This document shows, piece after piece, positions 1 through 7,850 of a DNA stretch of 64,000 bases (position 1 is the first letter of the stretch; each line of letters opens with the position of its first letter). Under the pieces are notes generated by a model. The model ran no database searches. It saw nothing but the letters and a program-made list of their open reading frames with translations, and had not been told where the DNA came from. Source of the DNA: Pacificoceanicola sp049803835 (GTDB taxonomy: Bacteria; Pseudomonadota; Alphaproteobacteria; Rhodobacterales; Rhodobacteraceae); the NCBI RefSeq assembly GCF_049803835.1, contig NZ_JBNAGK010000001.1, positions 434,001 through 498,000 on the forward strand, in the 5' to 3' direction. Position numbers and translations under genes: made by a program.

Positions 1-183
1 CACATGCCCCCGGGCTTGCAGCAGACCCGCAAGCGCAAAGAGCAGCGTTGACTTGCCGGCACCGGATGGCCCTTCGATGCCGACAAGCGTACCGGGGGAA
101 ACCTGCAGGTCGGGCACAGAGAGCAGGACGCGGCCGCGATCGCTGGTCACGGTCAGGCCGGAAACAGTCAAAGGCAGTCCCAT
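1..183 (-). CDS. ABC transporter ATP-binding protein (N-terminal part, cut by window edge)
   Basis: Reading leftward from an ATG at 181-183, an open frame runs off the window after about 61 codons. It begins like an ABC ATPase: a short beta strand region, then a Walker A loop GPSGAGKST at about residues 39-47. Only this nucleotide-binding start is visible, so the transported substrate cannot be told. The next gene upstream ends three bases before this start, so the two are probably one transcript and the exported 139-residue protein may serve the same transporter. The family is clear; the subfamily is not. Confidence 0.8.
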   Translation of the reverse strand, partial: MGLPLTVSGLTVTSDRGRVLLSVPDLQVSPGTLVGIEGPSGAGKSTLLFALAGLLQARGHV

Positions 184-186
184 GGT

Positions 187-606
187 TCAGGCGACGCTCG
201 CGTCGGCCAGGCGGACGAGGCTGACAAAGCCGGTCTCGGGGTCCTTGTAGGCACCGAGTTCCAGCACGCCGGAGGTGACGATCTTCTTGTTGTAGGGCAC
301 CACGTCAACTGTCCGCTTGGTATAGACGGCAAGGATGTCGTTCGGCCAATCCGCCTCGGTCTCGCAGAACGGGCAGACGGACATCGGGCGGCGGGTGAGG
401 ACAAAGAAGCTGCTTTCCGCCTTCAGGGGCGGGGCCATGTAGCCATCGACCGAGATCCTCTGGCCTTCGCTGTCCTTCGCCAGCTGCGAAATCGCCTTGC
501 GGTCATAGAGATAGCGCAGCTTGAGAACCTCATCGGCGGCAAGCGCCGGGCGGGCCAGGAGCGGCGTTGCAAGTGCGGCGCTGACGAAACGGCGGCGGGT
601 GAGCAT
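187..606 (-). CDS. exported small protein, DUF3299-like, paired with an ABC transporter
   Basis: The 139-residue protein opens with MLTRRRFVSAALATPLLARP, a twin-arginine-like signal ending near ALA (residue 23), so it should be exported. The mature part has the alternating strands typical of small DUF3299-like periplasmic proteins, with a central CPFC pair followed by an acidic stretch that could bind metal or form a disulfide. Its stop lies three bases before the ATPase start, implying co-transcription and a possible accessory role in that transporter. The DUF3299 assignment is by overall pattern and is tentative. I cannot name a ligand. Confidence 0.7.
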   Translation of the reverse strand: MLTRRRFVSAALATPLLARPALAADEVLKLRYLYDRKAISQLAKDSEGQRISVDGYMAPPLKAESSFFVLTRRPMSVCPFCETEADWPNDILAVYTKRTVDVVPYNKKIVTSGVLELGAYKDPETGFVSLVRLADASVA

Positions 607-664
607 CGTATGTTTTCCTTCGGTTCCGCCAACGGGGGCGGGCTTGTCGCCCCTTGGGACGAAA

Positions 665-694
665 CACGGGGCCCTGACGGTGCCGGGCCCCGTG
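665..694 (-). terminator. hairpin downstream of alkaline phosphatase
   Basis: CACGGGGCCC (665-674) pairs perfectly with GGGCCCCGTG (685-694) around a 10-base loop. Read on the minus strand it follows the alkaline phosphatase stop by about 20 bases and is followed by TTTCG. The stem is strong but the T-tract short, so it is a probable terminator. Confidence 0.5.
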
Positions 695-714
695 CGGTGG
701 TCATCGAGACGCGG

Positions 715-2211
715 TCACTCGGCGTTGATGGCGTGGTTCATCACGTGGAAGATCACGTTCTGCTCGATCGTGCCATCGACCAGATGCGCCCACGGACCCT
801 TGGCATAGACGGCCACGTCCTCGCCGGAGTGGGTTTCCGATTCCATCGGGATAAGCGCCTGCTGGAGGTAGTCGAGATCCATCGCTTCCTCTTCGGTGAC
901 TTCGGGACGCGAGCCGGAGTAGTCGTTCTCGCCTTCGCCCTTCAGCAGGATCGAGCCGGAGCCGTTGGCATAGGTGATGACCGAGTAAGGCTTGCCGTCA
1001 TCCGCGAGGTTCGGCTCATCGGTGTGCTTGTCCTCGGTCTGGGAGATGCCATAGCACAGGCCCTGGATCGGCGTGCCGCGCCCGCAGTAGCCGTTGAAGG
1101 TGATGGCGTGCTCATGGTCGGCGGTGACGATGATCAGGGTGTCCTCGTCGTTGGTCAGCTCATCGGCGAGAGCCACGGCCTCGGTCCAGATCATGCCATC
1201 GGCGGCGGTGCGGGCGAAGTTGCCGGCGTGGTTGGCGTGGTCGACACGGCCAGCCTCGATTTCGAGGTAGTAGCCGTTCTCGTTCTGGCTCAGGAACTCG
1301 ATGGCGGTGCGGGTCATGTCGACCAGCGACGGCTCGGTGTCCGGACGGTCGGCTTCATAGGAGACGTGGCTGTCGGTCCACAGGCCGAGGATCGGCTTGC
1401 CCATGTCCAGCGCGTTCAGCTCTTCGAGGTTGGCAGCGTACTGGATGCCCGCATCCTTTGCCACGGCGAGCAGATCCTGACCGTCGGGACGATGGCCGGT
1501 GCCGCCGTTCGGGGTCTGCGCGCCTTTCGGCGTGAAGTAGCGCGAACCGCCGCCGAGCACGATGTCCACCATGCCGGAGGTCATCGAGTCGATCATCTGG
1601 GCGGCGATGTCCTTCTGGGCGGTGCAGCCCTCCGGCAGCTCGTCTTCCCAGTTGCGGTTGGCGGTCTTGGAGTAGACAGCGGCCGGGGTGGCGTGGGTCA
1701 CGCGGGCGGTGGTCACGATGCCGACCGACTTGCCCATGCCCTCGACGATCTCGGCGAAAGTGGTCAGTTCGTTGCCAGCCACGGTCGAGCAATCGTCATG
1801 GATCGCCGAACCGGAGAGGTTGATCAGGTTGAAGCGCTGCTTCACGCCGGTGTTCATCGCGCCTGCGGTCGGCGCGGAGTCCGGGGTCTGGGCGTTGATG
1901 TTGTAGGTCTTCACGATACCGTTGTAGAAATCGTTGGTCTCGTAGGGCAGCACTTCCTCTTCGCCGAAGTTGCCCTTCTGCTGACCCACGTACAGGCGGG
2001 TGGCATAGTTGGTGCCGACGCCGTTGCCGTCGGCGATCATCAGGATCACGTTCTTCGCCTTGCCGGTGTTGGCCTGGCGGGCGATGATTTCCTGGATTGT
2101 GGTCTCACCGGCGGTGAACCAGTCGTTGTCGGTCTGAACCGAGGGCAGCTCCTGTGCGGAGACGGCGGTTGCCGCGCTCAGGGCCAGAGCGGAGATCAAG
2201 GTGCGTTTCAT
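715..2211 (-). CDS. phoA: alkaline phosphatase, PhoA family
   Basis: This 498-residue secreted enzyme hydrolyses phosphomonoesters in the periplasm. A Sec signal peptide spans residues 1-19 (cleavage near VSA-QE). The catalytic site is visible: metal-binding D61 in IADGNG, then PDSAPTAG with D111 and nucleophile S112. The later motifs EAGRVDHANHAGN and TADHEHA supply the remaining metal ligands. Length is normal for the family. An AGGA ribosome site lies about nine bases before the ATG. The gene is monocistronic, with a hairpin behind it and a candidate Pho box in front, which suggests induction by phosphate starvation through PhoB; that regulation is inferred. Confidence 0.93.
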   Translation of the reverse strand: MKRTLISALALSAATAVSAQELPSVQTDNDWFTAGETTIQEIIARQANTGKAKNVILMIADGNGVGTNYATRLYVGQQKGNFGEEEVLPYETNDFYNGIVKTYNINAQTPDSAPTAGAMNTGVKQRFNLINLSGSAIHDDCSTVAGNELTTFAEIVEGMGKSVGIVTTARVTHATPAAVYSKTANRNWEDELPEGCTAQKDIAAQMIDSMTSGMVDIVLGGGSRYFTPKGAQTPNGGTGHRPDGQDLLAVAKDAGIQYAANLEELNALDMGKPILGLWTDSHVSYEADRPDTEPSLVDMTRTAIEFLSQNENGYYLEIEAGRVDHANHAGNFARTAADGMIWTEAVALADELTNDEDTLIIVTADHEHAITFNGYCGRGTPIQGLCYGISQTEDKHTDEPNLADDGKPYSVITYANGSGSILLKGEGENDYSGSRPEVTEEEAMDLDYLQQALIPMESETHSGEDVAVYAKGPWAHLVDGTIEQNVIFHVMNHAINAE

Positions 2212-2284
2212 GCGGGCATTTCCTGATGGCTGTTTCGATCGCCAACCCGTTCGGGCTGACAGCTCAGGTGCTCCTTAGGGGCGC

Positions 2285-2326
2285 TGTGTAACGGGTGCGT
2301 GATGCTTTCATGACAGTATTTGACAC
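2285..2326 (-). promoter_or_regulatory. candidate Pho box and -10 for alkaline phosphatase
   Basis: On the minus strand, 2316-2299 reads CTGTCAT-GAAA-GCATCAC, a 7-4-7 layout whose first half matches the PhoB half-site exactly and second half in part. A further half-site-like GTGTCAA is at 2326-2320. A -10-like TACACA (2290-2285) lies 8 bases downstream, the spacing expected when PhoB replaces the -35 contact. The adjacent phosphatase gene supports it. Binding is untested. Confidence 0.5.
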
Positions 2327-2401
2327 GTCCTGACTCCCGGCCGCTTGGCCTTGCGGACCGCGTGTTCTATACCCGAACACTCGCCAGAACCGGAGCCGCT
2401 C

Positions 2402-2953
2402 ATGGGTCTCGTCCGCCAATCGCCGCTGATCGCCCCCTTGCCGGACGGGCCGTTCCGCTTCTTCGCGCTCGATGTGGAGACCGCGAACAACCAGCGCGGC
2501 AGCATATGCCAGCTCGGGATTGCCTGCGTGCGTTTCGACCGCTCCATCGACACCTGGGTGACCTATGTGGACCCGCAGACCGACGACTGGTCCTGCACCC
2601 GCATCCACGGGATCACCGGCGAACATGTCATCGGCGCGCCCCTTCTGTGTGATGTGCTCGACGTGATCGAGGCACGGCTCAGCGGGCATGTGATCTACCA
2701 GCATTCCGGCTTCGACAAGGCGGCGATTGCCGCCGGGTGCCGGGAGTACCAGCGCGATGCACCTGAATGGGAATGGCGAGACAGCGTGCTCGTCGCACGC
2801 AAAGCCTGGCCGGAGCTGAAGCGCAACGGCGGGCACGGGCTGGCCTCGCTCAAGGACTACCTTGGCCTCGATTTCCGTCACCACGACGCGGGCGAAGATG
2901 CCCGTGCGGCGGCGGAGGTGGTGCTGCGGGCCGAAACCGTATTTGCCGGGTGA
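2402..2953 (+). CDS. 3'-5' exonuclease, DEDDh (DnaQ/RNase T-like) family
   Basis: This 183-residue protein carries all DEDDh exonuclease motifs: FFALDVETAN (D and E of ExoI), the HGITGEHV segment, YQHSGFDKAAI (ExoII Asp) and HHDAGEDA (ExoIII, H-x4-D). It should remove nucleotides from 3' ends of single-stranded nucleic acid, like a stand-alone DnaQ/epsilon-type domain. I chose the ATG at 2402 over one at 2345 because GGAG precedes it and the domain starts soon after. It is divergent from the alkaline phosphatase with 190 bases between. Polymerase association cannot be judged; it may be a repair or RNA-trimming nuclease. Confidence 0.85.
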   Translation: MGLVRQSPLIAPLPDGPFRFFALDVETANNQRGSICQLGIACVRFDRSIDTWVTYVDPQTDDWSCTRIHGITGEHVIGAPLLCDVLDVIEARLSGHVIYQHSGFDKAAIAAGCREYQRDAPEWEWRDSVLVARKAWPELKRNGGHGLASLKDYLGLDFRHHDAGEDARAAAEVVLRAETVFAG

Positions 2954-3094
2954 GTCTTCGGGATTCGCCGGGGTGGATTGACCGGAATTTGATCAAGATC
3001 CGCATTGACGGCGCGTCACGAAAAGAGGGTTCTTCGTCGACGCTAACCGCGAAAGCGGGGTCAAGATTTTGTAATCGCGTAAAAATACCCTCAT

Positions 3095-3130
3095 GCGCAT
3101 GGCATCATGTGCCCGGCGCATGGCCTCATG
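3095..3130 (+). repeat. 15-base direct repeats, 21-base period, upstream of the peptide transporter operon
   Basis: GCGCATGGCATCATG (3095-3109) recurs as GCGCATGGCCTCATG (3116-3130), 14 of 15 identical and starting 21 bases apart, two helical turns. The pair ends 12 bases before the -35 of the promoter proposed at 3143, where an activator would bind. It is probably an operator for the transporter operon. Confidence 0.5.
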
Positions 3131-3142
3131 CAACATCGGCAT

Positions 3143-3171
3143 TTGCCCTTTGCAACCTCCCCTCCCTAGGG
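3143..3171 (+). promoter_or_regulatory. candidate sigma-70 promoter of the peptide transporter operon
   Basis: TTGCCC (3143-3148), a 17-base spacer and CTAGGG (3166-3171) form a weak but correctly spaced -35/-10 pair. The transcript would start near 3178, with the AGGGA ribosome site at 3187 and ATG at 3200. A weak core promoter fits control by an activator at the upstream repeats. Confidence 0.35.
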
Positions 3172-3199
3172 TCGCGCCAGTCAAACAGGGAGTCATAAT

Positions 3200-4759
3200 A
3201 TGTCATTTCTCAAATCCTGCGTCGCCGCCTCCGCGCTGGCCATCGCGCTCGCGGCCCCGGCCTATGCCGAAGTCACGCTGAACGTCGCCTACGATGCGGA
3301 CCCGGTCTCGCTCGACCCGTATGAGCAGCTGTCGGGCGGCACGCTGCAGCTCAGCCACATGACCTTCGATCCGCTGGTGCGCTGGACGCAGGACCTGCAG
3401 TTCGAGCCGCGCCTCGCCACCGAATGGGAGCAGGTCGACGACACCACCATGCGCTTCAAGCTGCGTGAAGGCGTCAAGTTCCATTCCGGCAACGAGATGA
3501 CCGCGAAGGATTTCGTCTGGACCTTCGACCGCGTCAAGGAAAGCCCCGACTTCAAGGGCATCTTCGCGCCCTTCACCGGCATCACCGCCGTCGACGATTA
3601 TACCATCGAGGTGAAGACCGCCGAGCCTTATCCGCTGGTCCTGCACACCATGACCTACATGTTCCCGATGGACAGCGCCTTCTACGAGGGCACCACCGAG
3701 GACGGCAAGGACAAGTCCGAGATCGTCAAGCACGGTGACAGCTTCGCCTCGCGCAACATCTCCGGCACCGGCCCGTTCACCGTGACCGCCCGCGAACAGG
3801 GTGTGAAGGTCGAGTTCGAGCGCAACCCGAACTACTGGGACACGGAGTCCAAGGGTAACGTGGACCATATCGTCCTGACCCCGATCAAGGAAGATCCGAC
3901 CCGCGTCGCGGCGCTGCTGTCCGGTGACGTCGACTTCATCGCGCCGGTGCCGCCGACCGACCTCAAGCGGATCGAGGATGCCGAGGGCGTCAACCTGATC
4001 ACCATGCCGGGCACCCGGATCATCACGTTCCAGATGAACCAGAACCGTGTCGAGGCGTTCAAGGACCCGAAGGTGCGTCTGGCCATCGACTACGCGGTGA
4101 ACAACGCCGGGATCGTGGACCGCATCATGCGCGGGTTCGCCACCGTGGGCGCGCAGGCCTCCCCCGAGGGCTACGCCGGCTACTCTGCCGACATCACCCC
4201 GCGTTTCGACGTGGAGAAGGCCAAGGCGCTTATGGCCGAGGCGGGCTATGCCGACGGCTTCTCCATCACCATGCTGGCGCCGAACAACCGCTATGTGAAC
4301 GACGACAAGATCGCGCAGGCGGTGGCCTCCATGCTGTCGCAGATCAACATCAAGGTTGACCTGCAGACCATGCCGAAGGCGCAGTACTGGCCCGCCTTCG
4401 ACGAGCGTGCGGCGGACATGATGATGATCGGCTGGCACTCGGACACCGAAGACTCGGCCAACTTCCACCAGTTCCTGACCGCCTGTCCGAACCCGGACAA
4501 CGGCAATGGCCAGTACAACTCCGGCAACTACTGCAACCCGGAAGCCGATGCGCTGATGGACAAGGCGAATGCCGAGACCGATCCGGAAGCTCGCGCCAAG
4601 ATGCTGCAGGATCTGGAAAAGATCCTCTATGACGAAGCGGCCTTCATCCCGCTGCACTGGCAGGACCTCGCCTGGGGCGCAAAAGCCGGCATGAACGCCG
4701 ACGAGATCGTGAACCAGCTCGACTTCCCCTACTTCGGCGACCTCGTCGTCTCCGAGTAA
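3200..4759 (+). CDS. peptide/dipeptide ABC transporter substrate-binding protein
   Basis: This 519-residue family-5 solute-binding protein has a clean signal peptide (residues 1-23, cleavage after AYA). The mature part follows the DppA/OppA pattern: an early DPVSLDPYE segment, then FDPLVRW, the ATEWEQVDDTTMRFKLREGV region and WTFDRVK, and a WHSDTED segment late in the protein. It binds its ligand in the periplasm and delivers it to the membrane permeases encoded next. It is the first gene of a five-gene transporter operon. Hairpins after its stop may let it be made in excess. The true substrate could be dipeptides, opines or another small amide; the sequence does not decide. Confidence 0.9.
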   Translation: MSFLKSCVAASALAIALAAPAYAEVTLNVAYDADPVSLDPYEQLSGGTLQLSHMTFDPLVRWTQDLQFEPRLATEWEQVDDTTMRFKLREGVKFHSGNEMTAKDFVWTFDRVKESPDFKGIFAPFTGITAVDDYTIEVKTAEPYPLVLHTMTYMFPMDSAFYEGTTEDGKDKSEIVKHGDSFASRNISGTGPFTVTAREQGVKVEFERNPNYWDTESKGNVDHIVLTPIKEDPTRVAALLSGDVDFIAPVPPTDLKRIEDAEGVNLITMPGTRIITFQMNQNRVEAFKDPKVRLAIDYAVNNAGIVDRIMRGFATVGAQASPEGYAGYSADITPRFDVEKAKALMAEAGYADGFSITMLAPNNRYVNDDKIAQAVASMLSQINIKVDLQTMPKAQYWPAFDERAADMMMIGWHSDTEDSANFHQFLTACPNPDNGNGQYNSGNYCNPEADALMDKANAETDPEARAKMLQDLEKILYDEAAFIPLHWQDLAWGAKAGMNADEIVNQLDFPYFGDLVVSE

Positions 4760-4802
4760 GACCGGGATCGGAGCCCGGGCAAACCGGGTCAATCTTCCCC
4801 TG

Positions 4803-4824
4803 GAAGGGCGGTCCTTCGCCCTTC
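4803..4824 (+). terminator. intercistronic hairpin 1 after the binding-protein gene
   Basis: GAAGGGCG (4803-4810) and CGCCCTTC (4817-4824) form a perfect 8-pair stem with a 6-base loop, followed by ATTTCC. It lies inside the operon, so it may be a partial terminator or an mRNA-stabilising stem that favours the binding protein. Confidence 0.45.
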
Positions 4825-4832
4825 ATTTCCGC

Positions 4833-4861
4833 CACGGGCCGTGGTTCTTCCGCGGCCCGTG
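4833..4861 (+). other. intercistronic hairpin 2 after the binding-protein gene
   Basis: CACGGGCCGTG (4833-4843) pairs with CGCGGCCCGTG (4851-4861), 11 pairs with one wobble, around GTTCTTC. With hairpin 1 it fills the 157-base gap before the permease gene. Such stems protect the 3' end of binding-protein mRNA in other ABC operons. Confidence 0.45.
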
Positions 4862-4916
4862 TGCCATCCTGTGCCCGGGGCCGACCCCGGCCTGACTTCC
4901 AGGAGGACCGCCGTCC

Positions 4917-5897
4917 ATGTTCGCTTACCTCGTCAAACGGGTGTTCCAGGCCATTGCCGTGATGCTGGTGATCTCGCTCATCGGGTTTGCCATCCAGGGC
5001 AATCTCGGCGACCCCCTGCGCGAACTCGTGGGCCAGTCCGTCTCGGAAGAGACCCGCAACGAATTGCGCGACCAGCTCGGTCTCAACGACCCCTTTCTCG
5101 TGCAATACTGGCGCTTTCTCGGCAACGCCGTGCATGGCGACCTCGGCACCTCCTACTTCTTCAAGGAACCGGCGGTCGACGTGATCCTCAAAAAGCTGCC
5201 CGCGACGCTGGAACTCGTCTTCGGCGCGACGGTGATCATCGTCGGTCTCTCCGTCCCGCTCGGCGTCTATACCGCCATCAAGCCGAACAGCTGGCTGAGC
5301 CGCGCCATCATGGCGATCAGTATCGTCGGCATCTCCATCCCGGTTTTCCTCACCGCCATCCTGATGATCTACCTCTTCTCGGTAGAACTCGGCTGGGCGC
5401 CGTCCTTCGGACGCGGGGAAACCGTGCATGTCTTCGGGTACTGGGACACCAACTTCCTCACCCTCGACGGCTGGGCACATATCGTCATGCCCTCGATTGC
5501 CCTCTCCTCCATCATGCTGCCGATGTTCATCCGGTTGATCCGCGCCGAGATGATGGAAGTGCTGCAATCCGAATACGTCCGCTTCGCCAAGGCAAAAGGC
5601 ATCGCGCCCTGGCGGATCTACTTCATCCACGCGCTGAAGAATACGCTCCTGCCGGTCATCACCGTGGGCGGCGTGCAGATCGGGACGATGGTGGCTTACA
5701 CGATCCTGACCGAGACCGTCTTCAGCTGGCCCGGCATGGGCTCGATGTTCCTCGAAGCGGTCAACCGCACGGACACGCCGCTGATCGTGGCCTACCTGAT
5801 CGTGGTCGGCTTCATCTTCGTCGTGACGAACACCATTGTCGACCTGATCTACGGGCTTGTGAATCCCACCGTCAAACTCGCGAGGCTGGGCGCATGA
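4917..5897 (+). CDS. peptide ABC transporter permease, DppB type
   Basis: This 326-residue integral membrane protein is the DppB-type half of the channel. It starts with the hallmark FAYLVKRVFQAIAVMLVIS first helix and has about six membrane segments. The inner-membrane EAA loop, which docks on the ATPases, is present around EVLQSEYVRFAKAKGI. The ATG at 4917 follows an AGGAGG ribosome site. Its stop overlaps the next permease start by ATGA, so the two should be translated together and form a heterodimer. Substrate specificity lies mainly in the binding protein. Confidence 0.92.
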   Translation: MFAYLVKRVFQAIAVMLVISLIGFAIQGNLGDPLRELVGQSVSEETRNELRDQLGLNDPFLVQYWRFLGNAVHGDLGTSYFFKEPAVDVILKKLPATLELVFGATVIIVGLSVPLGVYTAIKPNSWLSRAIMAISIVGISIPVFLTAILMIYLFSVELGWAPSFGRGETVHVFGYWDTNFLTLDGWAHIVMPSIALSSIMLPMFIRLIRAEMMEVLQSEYVRFAKAKGIAPWRIYFIHALKNTLLPVITVGGVQIGTMVAYTILTETVFSWPGMGSMFLEAVNRTDTPLIVAYLIVVGFIFVVTNTIVDLIYGLVNPTVKLARLGA

Positions 5898-6853
5898 CCG
5901 ACCAATCCGCAAACCCCGTCCTGCTGCCGCGCCGCCCGTCCCGGTTCAAGGCGCTCTGGGACAGCCACATCGGTTACAGCTTCCGACGCAACCCGGTGGC
6001 CATCGTCTCCTTCACGGTGTTCGTCATCATCACGATGCTGAGCCTGCTCGCCCCGCTGATCGCGCCCTTCGATCCCTACGATCCGGCGCAGATCGACATC
6101 ATGAATTCCGAATATCCGCCGTCATGGATCGACGGTTCGCTCCCGGAATTCTGGCTCGGCACCGACGATCAGGGCCGCGATCTGTGGTCCACCATCCTCT
6201 ACGGCACGCGCCTGTCACTGATGATCGGACTCTGCGCGGTGCTGGTGCAGGCCTTCCTCGGCATCTCCATCGGCCTGATCTCCGGCTATGTCGGCGGCAG
6301 GACGGACAGCATCCTCATGCGCCTTGCGGACATTCAACTGTCCTTCTCCACCCTCATGGTCGCGATCATCTTTCTCGCCCTGACCCAGGCCCTCTTCGGC
6401 TCCGAAGTCTTCGGCCAATACGCGGTGATCTTCCTGATCCTCGTGATCGGCGTCGCCGAATGGCCGCAATATGCAAGGACCGTCCGCGCCACGGTGCTGG
6501 CCGAGAAGAAAAAGGAATACGTCGACGCGGTGCGCGTCCTCGGTTTCGGCCCGGGGCGGATCATGGTGCGGCACATCCTGCCGAACTCGCTCTCCCCGAT
6601 CTTCGTCATTTCCACCGTGCAGGTGGCCAACGCCATCATCTCCGAAGCCTCCCTGTCGTTCCTCGGCCTCGGCATGCCGCCCTCGCAACCCTCGCTCGGC
6701 TCGCTGATCTCCGCGGGCTTCGATTACATCCTGTCGGGAAGCTGGTGGATCACGGTGATTCCGGGTGTCGTTCTGGTTGTGCTGGTCCTTGTCATCAACC
6801 TGCTCGGCGACTGGGTGCGCGACGTGCTCAACCCGAAACTCTACAAGGGGTGA
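5894..6853 (+). CDS. peptide ABC transporter permease, DppC type
   Basis: This 319-residue permease has the DppC/OppC features: an N-terminal tail and first helix near residues 38-60, the periplasmic FWLGTDDQGRDLWS motif of this subfamily, then the permease core with an EAA-type loop (KKEYVDAVRVLGFGPGR). The start overlaps the DppB-type gene by four bases. It pairs with that protein to form the transmembrane channel. Four bases separate its stop from the next ATPase start. Confidence 0.92.
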   Translation: MTDQSANPVLLPRRPSRFKALWDSHIGYSFRRNPVAIVSFTVFVIITMLSLLAPLIAPFDPYDPAQIDIMNSEYPPSWIDGSLPEFWLGTDDQGRDLWSTILYGTRLSLMIGLCAVLVQAFLGISIGLISGYVGGRTDSILMRLADIQLSFSTLMVAIIFLALTQALFGSEVFGQYAVIFLILVIGVAEWPQYARTVRATVLAEKKKEYVDAVRVLGFGPGRIMVRHILPNSLSPIFVISTVQVANAIISEASLSFLGLGMPPSQPSLGSLISAGFDYILSGSWWITVIPGVVLVVLVLVINLLGDWVRDVLNPKLYKG

Positions 6854-6857
6854 TCCG

Positions 6858-7850
6858 ATGAGCCTGCTTTCCGTCCGTGACCTCACCGTCAAATTCGCCA
6901 AGCGCGGCGAGACCGTCACCGCCCTCAACGGCATCTCCTTCGACATCGCCCGCGGCGAGCGGGTCGGCGTGGTCGGCGAGTCCGGCGCGGGCAAATCGAT
7001 CACCGGCTTTGCCCTGATGAACCTGCTCTCGCGCCCCGGCTATATCGACGGCGGCCAGATCCTGTTCGAGGGGCAGGACGTGCTGAAAATGTCTGAACGG
7101 CAGGTCCGCGCCCTGCGCGGCAACCGCATGGCGATGATCTTTCAGGACCCGATGGTGACGCTGAACCCCGTCCTGACCATCGGCCAGCAGATGATCGAGA
7201 CCCTGCGCGCACACCGCAAGCTCTCCCATGAGGAAGCCCGTCAGATCGCACTGGTCAAGCTCAAGGAAGTCTACATCCCCTCCCCGGAGGCCCGCCTCGA
7301 CCAATACCCGCACGAACTTTCGGGTGGTATGCGCCAGCGCATCGTCATCGCCATCGCCTTGCTGCTCGATCCGCAACTGATCATTGCCGACGAGCCGACC
7401 ACCGCGCTCGACGTGACCATTCAGGCCGACATCATGGAATTGCTGCTTGAAATGTGCCGGTCGAACATGGTCGGGCTCATGCTCATCACCCACGACCTTG
7501 GCGTGGTGTCCCAGATCACCGAGCGCACGCTCGTGATGTACGCGGGCCGCATCATCGAGTCGGGAAAGACCCGCTCGATCATCAACGACCCGCAGCATCC
7601 CTATACGCAAGGCCTCATCAACGCGCTGCCGCAACAGACGCCGCCCGGCTCCCGCCTCAAGCAGATCCCCGGCACCATGCCGACGCTCTCGGCCATGCCG
7701 GACGGCTGCCCCTTCAACCCGCGTTGCCCTCTGGCAACGGACATCTGCCGCCAGACCATGCCGCCGATCACCCAATACGGCGACGTGCAGGTCGCCTGCC
7801 ACGAGGTCCAGCGCCTGCACGCCGACCTGACGACGGAGGCCGCGCAATGA
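6858..7850 (+). CDS. peptide ABC transporter ATP-binding protein, DppD type
   Basis: This 330-residue ATPase powers the importer. Walker A is GESGAGKS, the signature LSGGMRQR and Walker B LIIADEPTTALD. The C-terminal oligopeptide-transporter extension contains the Cys-rich CPFNPRCPLAT segment typical of DppD/OppD proteins. I start it at 6858, just after the permease stop; a longer frame from 6765 only shadows the permease. It overlaps the partner ATPase by ATGA. Confidence 0.93.
   Translation: MSLLSVRDLTVKFAKRGETVTALNGISFDIARGERVGVVGESGAGKSITGFALMNLLSRPGYIDGGQILFEGQDVLKMSERQVRALRGNRMAMIFQDPMVTLNPVLTIGQQMIETLRAHRKLSHEEARQIALVKLKEVYIPSPEARLDQYPHELSGGMRQRIVIAIALLLDPQLIIADEPTTALDVTIQADIMELLLEMCRSNMVGLMLITHDLGVVSQITERTLVMYAGRIIESGKTRSIINDPQHPYTQGLINALPQQTPPGSRLKQIPGTMPTLSAMPDGCPFNPRCPLATDICRQTMPPITQYGDVQVACHEVQRLHADLTTEAAQ

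Noticed and set aside
610..2226. Long plus-strand frame of 538 codons opposite the alkaline phosphatase
   Set aside because: It is the antisense shadow of the phosphatase frame in GC-rich DNA; it has no recognisable motifs and no ribosome site.
3203..4792. 529-codon minus-strand frame opposite the peptide-binding protein
   Set aside because: Composition is His/Val/Arg/Asp-rich repeats typical of antisense frames, and the plus-strand gene is certain.
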